From assembly GCA_030612445.1 (NCBI GenBank), contig JAUWNW010000007.1, positions 1-44,440 of the forward strand: a DNA stretch of 44,440 nucleotides, written 5' to 3'. The DNA comes from Candidatus Aminicenantota bacterium. GTDB taxonomy: Bacteria; Acidobacteriota; Aminicenantia; Aminicenantales; Aminicenantaceae. The notes beneath the pieces are model-generated. The model was not told where the DNA came from. It saw nothing but the letters and a program-made list of their open reading frames with translations, and ran no database searches. A program made the translations under genes and the position numbers. Position 1 is the stretch's first letter. Every line of letters starts with the position of its first letter. Of the stretch, positions 32,599 through 40,854 are shown one piece after another.

Positions 32599-32937
32599 AT
32601 GGTCTCAAAAAACCTTATGGCCGCTTCCACAAAACCTTTGATTCTCACCATCCTCGCCCCTGGAGAAATGTATGGTTACCAAATCATCCAAAGTATCATC
32701 GAGCTGTCCAGAGGCACCCTGGAATGGTCGGAAGGGATGCTCTACCCTGTCCTGCATAAGATGGAAAGGGACCATTTTATTCGCTCCCAGTGGAAAGTAT
32801 CCGACATTGGCAGGCGGCGAAAATATTACAGGTTAACCGAATCCGGCAAAGAAGAATTGGAAAAAGAAAGAGAACAGTGGATAAAGGTCCACAAAGTGCT
32901 GTCGAAAATGTGGGACCCATCTCCCGCATTTGATTGA
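32599..32937 (+). CDS. PadR family transcriptional regulator
   Basis: This 112-residue winged-helix protein matches PadR: TLTILAPGEMYGYQIIQSIIE, then EGMLYPVLHKMERDHFIRSQW, and RRRKYYRLTESGKEELEKER are the recognition helix, wing and dimer-helix regions. GGAG lies 6 nt before the ATG. It probably represses itself and the permease gene that follows 30 bp later. PadR plus an orphan FtsX-type permease is a pairing common in Acidobacteria-like genomes. The inducer is unknown. Confidence 0.93.
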   Translation: MVSKNLMAASTKPLILTILAPGEMYGYQIIQSIIELSRGTLEWSEGMLYPVLHKMERDHFIRSQWKVSDIGRRRKYYRLTESGKEELEKEREQWIKVHKVLSKMWDPSPAFD

Positions 32938-32967
32938 AAGGCCAAGAAAAAAGATAAGGAGTCATAA

Positions 32968-35692
32968 ATGTTTGATTTAGAAAAGGCCATAAAATTGTGG
33001 CGGAAAACTCTTAATAAAAACAGCGCTCTTGAAGACGGATACAAGGAAGAATTGGAATGCCATCTCCGGGATAAAATTGAATACCTTATAGAAGGAGATT
33101 CTTCAGAGAAAAATGCTTTTTAAAAGGCAGTCCAAAAAATAGGAGAGGCCCACAGCCTCGGTGCAGAGTTTTATAAAGCTTACACCCAAAAGAAAAGCGG
33201 CCGCCCTCCCTGGGAACAGAGCCGCTGGATCCCTGCCCTTATCTCGAATTATTTTAAGATCGGGCTCAGAAAAATCAGAAGGCAGAGAATCTTTGCTTTT
33301 ATCAATATTGCGGGCCTGGCGGTTGGGCTGGCCTGCTGCACGATCATCATTCTCTATGTGACCAACGAGCTCTCCTATGACAAACATCATAAAGATGCCG
33401 ACCGCATTTTCCGCGTAGCCTCCCACAGGATAAACATTGTGGGGGAATTCCGGATGGCCAGAACTCCCGGACCATTGGGACCGGAACTCAAGGCCAGCTA
33501 TCCGGATGTAGAAGAAGCTGTCCGAATTGTCCCTCCTTATGAAAATGCCAGCCATGTGCTTGTTGTCCGTGAGGAGAAACGTTTTTTTGAGAACCGCATC
33601 TGGTTTGCCGACAAAGAAATATTCCGGGTTTTTAATATCCCGATGCTTAAAGGCAGTCCTCAAGAGTCACTTGTCAATCCCAACACTGTAGTTATAACAG
33701 AGGGAATGGCTAAAAAGTATTTTGGGGAAGAAGATCCCCTTGGGAAAACACTCCAGATTGAGATCGACTATGACACAGGATCTGTTGAAGGCAAGGCCTA
33801 TGAAGTTACCGGCATTGTAAAAAACTCCCCTGCCAATACCCATCTGAAATACGACATGTTCCTCTCTATGCCATCCCTCTCAAGCAATCTGCCCTCTTTT
33901 GAAACTGACTGGTTGAGCCCTAAAGCAAAATTCACCTATGTCAAACTTGTTCCGGGAGCCGATGCGGCAGATTTTGAAAAAAAGATCCAGAAAACAGCCG
34001 AGATGGCCAATCAGATATATACCGAAAAATTCAACAGGACATTAAAACTCAACGAGTACTATCTCCAGCCTGTCACCAGAATTCACATGTTTTCCCACAT
34101 CTCAATGGAAATCGACCCCCCCGGTAACTGGTATTACGTCTCGATATATTCCATCATCGCTTTCCTTATCCTGCTCATCGGCTGCATGAATTTCATGAAC
34201 CTGTCCGCAGCCCTCTCTACAACACGGACAAAAGAAGTAGGTTTGCGTAAAGTCGTCGGCGCCCATCGCAAACAGCTTGTACGGCAATTTCTGGGAGAAT
34301 CGTTCCTCATCACCATTCTCGCCTTCATTTTTGCCTTCGGTCTGATTCTGGTTCTGCTCATTCCCTTTAATCAGATGGCAGGCACCGAACTTTCTCTTGC
34401 CGGTCTGAAACAGCCCATTGTGCTGGCTTCATTGTTGGGGCTGCTCCTAATTGTCAGTATCGGATCGGGGTATTATCCTGCGCTCATCCTCACAGCCTTT
34501 AATCCCATATCCATTCTTCAAGGAAAACTCGCACCGACTTCCCGGGGATCCTGGATACAGAAGGTCCTTGTGATCGGGCAGTTTGCCATTTCTATTTTTC
34601 TTGTCATCTGCACACTGACGGTTTTTCAACAGCTGAACTTCATGAAGGGGCGTGCTCTTGGATTTAACCTGGAGCAGAAGCTGATCCTTCGCGTCAAGAG
34701 CAATCTTGGGCACTTTAGAAGGGACTATGAGAGCATCAAGAATGATTTTCTTCAGAATCCGTCTATAACCGGTGCCACCGTATCCTCTTCCGTCCCTGGA
34801 GACAGGACAAATGCCGGCTACTACATGTCAACAAAAGGGCCGGATTTTTCCCAGTCTTCTCGACTTAAAGTCATCACAATGGACTATGATTTTATCCCGG
34901 AATACGAAATTAAAATGGTTGCGGGGAGACCCTTCCAACGCGGGAAAGAAGATGATGAAAGTGGAGCCTACCTGATCAATATGGCAGGAGTTAAAGAGAT
35001 GGGTTTTTCTTCCCCCGAGGAAGCCCTGGGGAAAAGTTATCTGGCTCATTATCATAGAAAAACAAAAAAAATCGTAGGTGTTACCAAGGATTTTCATTAC
35101 AGGGGCATGCAGGAGGTCGTCGAACCACTTGTTTTAGATATCGAAAATTCTCTGATGAGCACGATCACCCTCTCCTTACGTGTTGAAAACATGAAGACGC
35201 TTTTAAGTTTTGTGGAGAAAACATGGGAGGCGCATTTTCCCGGAGTCCCTTTTGAATATTCCTTCCTGGATGATGATTTTGCCCGCGAATACCTCTATGA
35301 AGAACAGATGGGCCGGCTTCTGGGAATGATTACGTCCCTGGGATTTTTCATCGCCTGCCTCGGTCTCTTCGGATTAGCGTCTTTTATGGCCCAATCCCGG
35401 AAAAAAGAAATCAGCATCAGGAAAGTGCTCGGTGCTTCGACTTCGAATATTGTTTCCATGCTGTCAAAGGATTTTGTTAAGCTTATCCTGGTTTCCATTA
35501 TAATCGCCTCCCCCCTGGCCTGGACAGCTATCCAACTCTGGCTGCAGGAATTTTGCCTACCGAATCGATATGAACCTTCTTATTATCTTTGCAGTTGCTC
35601 TAGGAGCCCTGGTGATCGCGCTGACAACAGTAAGTATTCAGGGAGTCCGTGCAGCTGTCGCTAATCCTGTAAACTCCCTGCATGATGAATAA
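32968..35692 (+). pseudogene. Orphan MacB/FtsX-type ABC permease, broken by a stop and a frameshift
   Basis: The gene opens with AAGGAG and ATG at 32968 and encodes a permease prefix domain (MFDLEKAIKLWRKTLNKNSA). An in-frame TAA at 33121 interrupts it where the sequence continues KAVQKIGEAHSLGAEFY in the same frame. The body (33124-35550) has the MacB periplasmic domain between helices and FtsX regions (TRTKEVGLRKVVGAHRKQLV and SRKKEISIRKVLGASTSNIV). At 35551-35554 a TTTT run with one extra T shifts the frame; dropping one T gives QEFAYRIDMNLLIIFAVALG and the family-like end ANPVNSLHDE at 35692. No ATPase subunit is adjacent. A downstream start near 33358 could still make a partial protein. 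Sequencing error is an alternative for either lesion. Confidence 0.82.
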
Positions 35693-35697
35693 AAAAG

Positions 35698-35881
35698 TCA
35701 CTGGAAATAATTTCCTTTACGGGGAAAAAAGATGTTATCGCGTCTATCCCAGTTGAGGATAAATCCCAGGGAAGAGAGTTTTTCCTTTTTTTTCCTTTTT
35801 TCCCGCTTCCAATCCTAGACTGGTCGAACTAATTAAGATCAAAGATAAAAATAAAATGAGAAGAGATGTCCGTTTAAGCAT
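35698..35881 (-). pseudogene. Remnant of an Omp85/BamA-like secreted protein gene
   Basis: An AGGAGG (35891-35886) sits 4 nt before an ATG at 35881 that starts a clear signal peptide, MLKRTSLLILFLSLILISST. The frame stops at TAG (35746-35744) after 45 codons. In another frame just after the poly-A run, the translation reads LGFILNWDRRDNIFFPRKG then NYFQ and a stop at 35698. WDRRDNxFFPRKGxYF is the conserved motif of Omp85-family barrels. So the start and one internal piece of a gene survive, joined by a deletion and a frameshift. It is convergent with the broken permease. Confidence 0.6.
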
Positions 35882-35896
35882 CTGTCCTCCTTTTGG

Positions 35897-36149
35897 CCTG
35901 AACTATTCATAAAAAATGTCGATATGTATGTTACCAATTTATAAATATATATTCTACTCAGATTGATATGCAAATCCCATTTATTATTTCATTCACAATG
36001 TAGTTTCTATTTATAATCGACATTTTTTACCTTACAGGCGAGCCGATCTTACCCCATCTACTTTGTTACAGCGGATTCGCGGTGAAATACCACAGCTTCA
36101 TCCCCTGCGCCTCGTATCTGCGGCAACCTCGAATCGTGAATAATTCAGG
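35897..36149. repeat. MITE-like inverted-repeat element, 253 bp
   Basis: The ends are CCTGAACTATTC (35897-35908) and GAATAATTCAGG (36138-36149), inverted with one mismatch. A second, perfect 14-bp inverted pair, TAAAAAATGTCGAT (35910-35923) and its complement (36016-36029), lies inside. The right half looks like the core repeat in reverse, split by about 107 bp of GC-richer sequence (36030-36136). The left end is the same sequence found beside ispG (5144-5169), near 18980 and at the end of ybeY. No transposase frame is present. Confidence 0.6.
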
Positions 36150-36153
36150 TCCT

Positions 36154-36272
36154 CCTGAACTATTCATAAAAAATGTCGATATGTATGTTACCAATTTATA
36201 AATATATATTCTACTCAGATTGATATGCAAATCCCATTTATTATTTCATTCACAATGTAATTTCTATTTATA
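36154..36272. repeat. Second partial copy of the element, 119-bp direct repeat
   Basis: Positions 36154-36272 repeat 35897-36015 with a single G-to-A change (36003 versus 36260). The copy then diverges before the inner inverted repeat, so its right half is missing. Between this and the peptidase start at 36435 the sequence is AT-rich; a weak TTGACT-N17-TATGAG (36333-36361) is the only promoter-like signal. The whole 35693-36434 spacer holds no intact gene. Confidence 0.75.
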
Positions 36273-36434
36273 TCAAAATGTTGGATTGATTTATAGAAAA
36301 TAAAAATGAATAATCAAATTGGGGAGCAATCCTTGACTTTTATGCGCTAGAGTTATATGAGTTATAGAGGAATCAAGTGAAAGAATTTTTGTTTCTATAA
36401 AAATAATGTTTTCCTACTTCAAAGGAGAATACCC

Positions 36435-38372
36435 ATGAAAAAACCTTTTATATTCCTAATCCTTATTCTGACAATTTTGATTAATACAGGGGCAACTTTT
36501 CCCAGCAAACACATTGTGGACTACCGGATTAAAGCCAAGCTGTCGCCTGAGGAAAAAATTGTGTTTGGGGAGGAAGCGCTTACTTGGCTGAACACCGGAG
36601 ATTTTCCTGTATCGGAACTACACTTTCATCTTTACCTCAACGCCTTCAAGAACAACCGATCCACCTTCATGAGAGAAAGTGGGGGAAGTCACCGAGGATT
36701 CGCAGTGGACAAGGATCAGTGGGGTTATATCGACGTCTCCAGGATCGGAATCCAGGACGGGGCTGACCTTACGCCAACCATAACCTACATCCAGCCGGAC
36801 GACCAGAATCCCGACGATCAGACAGTGATGCAGGTACTTCTGCCTGAACCCCTGCCTCCGGGAGAGACCATAATCCTGGAGATTGTCTTCCAGTCCAAGC
36901 TTCCCCAGGTTTTCGCACGTTCCGGATATAAGGGAAATTTTTTCATGGTGGCCCAGTGGTTTCCCAAAATCGGTGTCTGGGAGAACGGAGCGTGGAACTG
37001 TCACCAGTATCACAGCTCATCCGAGTTTTACGCGGATTTTGGAATTTTCAAGGTGGACATCACGGTGCCAGAGGACTTTGTTTTGGGAGCCACCGGCAAA
37101 CGTATCAAGGAAGTTAAAAACAGGGACGGAACCGTGACTTACACCTACTATCAGGAAAACGTCCACGATTTCGCCTGGACCGCTTGTCCGGATTTTGTAG
37201 AGATCCACAAGCCCTTCACCCTGCCTGATCCCCCGGTTCATACCGAAATGATCTTTCTTATCCATAAGGCCCACCTTAAGCTAAAGGATAGATACGAAGA
37301 ATCCCTGCGTAACGGGCTAGAATTTTACAGCCAACACTACGGTGCCTATCCCTATGAGACTATCACCCTGGTGGATCCTCCTCTCAATGCATTGGGCGCA
37401 GGAGGCATGGAGTATCCGACGCTTTTCACCAGCATGGGATCCTGGTTTTTTCCAAAAGGGCTGAGGTTGCCCGAGATGGTAACCATTCATGAATTCGGCC
37501 ACGGCTACTGGTACGGCATGGTGGCCTCCAACGAGTTTGAAGAGACCTGGCTGGATGAAGGCATCAACTCCTATTCTGAAATCAAGGCTATGGATCATTA
37601 TTACGGCAAAGACAGGTCCATGGTGGATATAGGAGCCATCAAGATGAGCGATTTGGTATACTCCCGAGTTTCCATCCTCGGCCTTTCCAAACTTGATCCC
37701 ATCATGACCAAAAGCTGGGAATTCTACAGCGCGGGAAGCTATGGGGCCAATACCTATGCTAAAGCGGCATTAACGCTTCTCACTCTGGAAGGATACCTCG
37801 GTGAGGATGTCATGGCCGAGGTTATGAAAACCTATTTCGAACGCTGGAAATTCAAACATCCAAAATCCGCGGACTTTTTCGCCGTAGCCAAAGAAGTAAG
37901 CGGGCAGGATCTGGACTGGTTTTTTGACCAGTTTTTCAAAACTCCGGGCCAGCTGGACTACTCAGTAGGCCGCGTCCGGTCGGTTGAAATCAAAGATCCC
38001 CAAGGGATCTTCAAGGGAAAACTAGTAGAGCCGGATAAAACAAAGGACAGCCCGGGGGAAAAAATTTACAAAAACGAAGTGGTAATCTTCCGTAAGGGAG
38101 ACCTTTTTTTCCCCCAGGAGATAGTGATTGTTTTTGAGAACGGTGAGGAGATCCGGGAAACCTGGGAGGGTAGAGACCGCTGGAAGCGGTTCGAATACAT
38201 CAAACCCAACAAGTTAAAGATGGCTAAAATCGACCCGGAGCACAAAATACCCCTGGACATCAATCAAATGAATAACTCCAGACTGCTGAAACCGAACAAA
38301 ACCCCCATTCTTAAGCTTGCCCTGGGAATAACTCTCTACTTCCAAAAGTTGCTGACCATCTTACCCTTCTAA
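36435..38372 (+). CDS. M1-family zinc metallopeptidase
   Basis: This 645-residue aminopeptidase-like protein has a signal peptide (residues 1-21). The M1 zinc site is exact: HEFGH (His352, Glu353, His356) then 18 residues to Glu375 in TWLDEGINSY. GAGGMEYPTLF stands in for the GxMEN substrate-binding loop. The N-terminal beta domain (about 25-240) and the C-terminal helical part are typical. The last hydrophobic stretch (LKLALGITLYFQKLLTIL) may be a membrane anchor. AAAGGAG precedes the ATG. It is followed 11 bp later by a membrane-protein gene, so they are probably co-transcribed. It likely trims peptides in the periplasm. Confidence 0.93.
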   Translation: MKKPFIFLILILTILINTGATFPSKHIVDYRIKAKLSPEEKIVFGEEALTWLNTGDFPVSELHFHLYLNAFKNNRSTFMRESGGSHRGFAVDKDQWGYIDVSRIGIQDGADLTPTITYIQPDDQNPDDQTVMQVLLPEPLPPGETIILEIVFQSKLPQVFARSGYKGNFFMVAQWFPKIGVWENGAWNCHQYHSSSEFYADFGIFKVDITVPEDFVLGATGKRIKEVKNRDGTVTYTYYQENVHDFAWTACPDFVEIHKPFTLPDPPVHTEMIFLIHKAHLKLKDRYEESLRNGLEFYSQHYGAYPYETITLVDPPLNALGAGGMEYPTLFTSMGSWFFPKGLRLPEMVTIHEFGHGYWYGMVASNEFEETWLDEGINSYSEIKAMDHYYGKDRSMVDIGAIKMSDLVYSRVSILGLSKLDPIMTKSWEFYSAGSYGANTYAKAALTLLTLEGYLGEDVMAEVMKTYFERWKFKHPKSADFFAVAKEVSGQDLDWFFDQFFKTPGQLDYSVGRVRSVEIKDPQGIFKGKLVEPDKTKDSPGEKIYKNEVVIFRKGDLFFPQEIVIVFENGEEIRETWEGRDRWKRFEYIKPNKLKMAKIDPEHKIPLDINQMNNSRLLKPNKTPILKLALGITLYFQKLLTILPF

Positions 38373-38383
38373 AGGAGTGAACC

Positions 38384-39325
38384 ATGAAAGCACTAAAATA
38401 CTATTTTCAAGGAATCAAAAAAGCGACATCCGAAGGAAAGCTGGTTTGGCTGCTGTGGCTGGTCAATGTCCTTTTCGCCAGTTTGATCTATTTTCAATTT
38501 TCCGATTACCTGAACCAAGTTCTCTCCCGCAGTGCTGCCGCGGAAAATTTCCTGAAAACTTTCGATATGAACACATTTTTTGAACTATTGGCCCACAACG
38601 GTGAGAAACTCAACGCCATCGTCTCCCTTGCCATTCTCCTTCTGATCGGCTACATATTCGTCTCCGTCTTTCTCAACGGAGGAATCCTCTTCACCCTGAT
38701 CCATCCCCGGAAAACCGATGAGAGAAGGCGTCTGGCCCCCCTGTTTTTTGAGGGGGGAGGCAAATTCTTCGGACGCTTTGTGCGACTGCTGATCTACTCT
38801 CTGACCCTGTGGCTGGGAATAATTGTCGTCATCTTAATACTAAATATGATCCTGAAACCCATCACCAAAGGCAGCACAAATGAAGTTTTGATATTTTATC
38901 TGATTTTGATACAGGTAATAATCGCATTTCTTCTCGTTTTTCTGGTCAAGATGATCGTGGAGTATGCCCGCATAAAGATTGTGATTGAAGATACGCGCAA
39001 AGTTTTCCGTTTGCTCTTCCAGGCCGTGGGTTTTGTTTTCCGAAAATTGGGGAGCTCGCTGGCAATTTATTACCTCTTTGTGCTGACTATGGCCGCCGTC
39101 TTTGTCCTCTACTGGCTGGTTCAGAAGGCCGTCAATACTCATACCCTGTTACCCATCCTTTTCGCCTTCATCATTGGCCAGATCTTCATTCTCAGCCGGG
39201 GATGGGTCAAAGTGGGGCTTCAAGCATCCCAAATGAATTTTTTCCAATCAGCCGGGCCGCCCCAAAAAACGGGTGAACCCGTACCTGTACCGGCTGAAAA
39301 AAACTTGGAATCACAGATAACGTGA
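38384..39325 (+). CDS. Polytopic membrane protein, unknown
   Basis: This 313-residue protein has about six membrane helices (roughly residues 20-40, 78-100, 135-160, 165-195, 225-250 and 255-275) and a Pro/Glu-rich cytoplasmic tail. Conserved-looking cytoplasmic pieces are EYARIKIVIEDTRKVFRLLFQA and ILSRGWVKVGLQASQMNFF. AAAGGAG lies 7 nt before the ATG. It sits between the M1 peptidase (11 bp) and PrsW (30 bp), so a role in the same envelope function is likely. I cannot name a family with confidence. Confidence 0.75.
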   Translation: MKALKYYFQGIKKATSEGKLVWLLWLVNVLFASLIYFQFSDYLNQVLSRSAAAENFLKTFDMNTFFELLAHNGEKLNAIVSLAILLLIGYIFVSVFLNGGILFTLIHPRKTDERRRLAPLFFEGGGKFFGRFVRLLIYSLTLWLGIIVVILILNMILKPITKGSTNEVLIFYLILIQVIIAFLLVFLVKMIVEYARIKIVIEDTRKVFRLLFQAVGFVFRKLGSSLAIYYLFVLTMAAVFVLYWLVQKAVNTHTLLPILFAFIIGQIFILSRGWVKVGLQASQMNFFQSAGPPQKTGEPVPVPAEKNLESQIT

Positions 39326-39355
39326 AAAAACACTAAATAAAAAATTCTTGTTAAA

Positions 39356-40057
39356 ATGACCATTTGGATTATCCTGGCTGGAATAATAGCACCGGCATTC
39401 TTTTGGATAGGCTATTTCTATTATAAAGACCAGGCCCAACCCGAGCCTTTTTTAAAGATCGGAACAGCCTATTTACTCGGCCTACTGACCGCATACGCCT
39501 GTTTGCAATTTTACAGTCTGCTTCCTCTCTTAGGGATCCCCTATGACCCCAGTGTATTCATGCGTGACAACAGGCTGCTGTATCTGCTCTATAGTATCGG
39601 GATTACCGGTCTGTTGGAAGAAAGTTTTAAACTGCTGCCTTTTATTCTGATCATCTTCAGGTTCAAATCATTCGATGAGAAAACCGACGGCATTATCTAT
39701 GCCTCAGCCATTGCCCTGGGATTTGCCAGTTTTGAGAACATAGAATATCTGCAGTACATGGAAGGATGGGAATTATTCGGACGAGCCTTTGCATCTCCCC
39801 TGACTCACTGCGTCTTTTCATCAATCTGGGGATATTCCCTGGCGGTCTCCCGGTTTAAGCACAGCTCTTTATTTAAAGCTGTATGGCAGGGCTTATTATT
39901 GTCCGCAATCTGTCACGGTCTCTTTAACTTTCTGACAACATCTGCCTCCTTGCGGCTGGCCGCATCCATATTGATTTTATTGGTCTGGATATGGTTGATC
40001 CTGGTCCTGGAGAAATCCCAAGTGAAAAAACATAACCATGGAGTTGAGTCAGTCTAA
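39356..40057 (+). CDS. PrsW family intramembrane metalloprotease
   Basis: PrsW-type proteases cut membrane-bound proteins such as anti-sigma factors within the bilayer. The 233-residue protein is almost all membrane helices. Diagnostic motifs are GLLEESFKLLPF (the EExxK motif), ALGFASFENIEYL, SPLTHCVFSSIWGY and SAICHGLFNF, which together supply the candidate metal-binding Glu and His residues. No Shine-Dalgarno is clear. Together with the M1 peptidase two genes upstream it may act in envelope proteolysis; no sigma/anti-sigma pair lies nearby to name a substrate. Confidence 0.88.
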   Translation: MTIWIILAGIIAPAFFWIGYFYYKDQAQPEPFLKIGTAYLLGLLTAYACLQFYSLLPLLGIPYDPSVFMRDNRLLYLLYSIGITGLLEESFKLLPFILIIFRFKSFDEKTDGIIYASAIALGFASFENIEYLQYMEGWELFGRAFASPLTHCVFSSIWGYSLAVSRFKHSSLFKAVWQGLLLSAICHGLFNFLTTSASLRLAASILILLVWIWLILVLEKSQVKKHNHGVESV

Positions 40058-40107
40058 TAAACCTGTGTCAATTCCACCGTTTCCAGTTCCAATCGCCATG
40101 GTTTTTT

Positions 40108-40656
40108 TTACAAGCTGATTTTAAAACCGCCCATCAGGTATAGCGTACTGGTTTTAAACTGAGTCCTGGACGGAATGTACTCGATCGAAAGATAATTCAA
40201 TCCCCAGTCGACTCTAACGTCAATAAAAACAGCCAGTTTAGTGAACCATTTCTCAAAAAATCCGCCTGTTATTATATTCCAGTCGTGATTGTGAAAATTG
40301 GGATCCATTTCATCGAGGATCGGTGAATAAGCTATACCTGCATAGACACCGAGTTTATTACTTCCCAGGGGCAACCTAAATTTAAGCAGAAAAGGCAAAC
40401 TGATCTCCGTGAAGATTCCGTCGTCAGAGCCGACATATCTTTTGGAGGATGTTTTACCGTGCCCTTTTTTAACGAAGAGTGAATCGATCTCTATACCTAA
40501 GTATTCAAAAAACCAGAACTCAGCTCCCACTCCGTACAAAAAATTGTTAGTAAAAGGAAGGTATCCTCTGGTCGTAGAGTGAGTTAATCCGGACATGGCC
40601 TTGAAATGAACCTCGGCATACGCTGGAAAATTGAGAAAAGAACAAATAGATGCCAT
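40108..40656 (-). CDS. Small outer-membrane beta-barrel protein
   Basis: The protein is 182 residues from the only in-frame ATG. It shows eight-strand-like alternation (NNFLYGVGAEFWFFEYLGIEI, EISLPFLLKFRLPLGSNKLGVYAG) and ends YLMGGFKISL, typical of OmpX/OmpW-size barrels. The signal peptide looks short: MASICSFLNFPAYA. The codons just upstream (IFVFAN) continue the hydrophobic pattern, but no start codon exists before the tRNA-Thr gene 38 bp away, so the 5' end may have been truncated. Function is unknown. Confidence 0.65.
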   Translation of the reverse strand: MASICSFLNFPAYAEVHFKAMSGLTHSTTRGYLPFTNNFLYGVGAEFWFFEYLGIEIDSLFVKKGHGKTSSKRYVGSDDGIFTEISLPFLLKFRLPLGSNKLGVYAGIAYSPILDEMDPNFHNHDWNIITGGFFEKWFTKLAVFIDVRVDWGLNYLSIEYIPSRTQFKTSTLYLMGGFKISL

Positions 40657-40693
40657 ATTGGCAAATACGAATATTGCTTCAAATAAAAAAGAG

Positions 40694-40766
<73 letters not shown>

Positions 40767-40808
40767 CTTTGACTTTATTTTAAAAAGTATTAAAATGACA
40801 TCTTTATG

Positions 40809-40837
40809 ACTTTAATTGAAAGCTCTTTAGCTGTCAA
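40809..40837 (-). promoter_or_regulatory. Possible tRNA-Thr promoter
   Basis: On the minus strand TTGACA (40837-40832), 17 nt and TAAAGT (40814-40809). The -35 is perfect and the -10 weak. It lies in the divergent tRNA-Thr/smc spacer. Confidence 0.45.
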
Positions 40838-40854
40838 GACGTTCCAAAACTCAA

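Noticed and set aside
35897-36272. Two 119-bp direct repeats as CRISPR or phage attachment sites
   Set aside because: Only two copies, too long for CRISPR, no integrase or phage gene nearby, and the copies show terminal inverted repeats.
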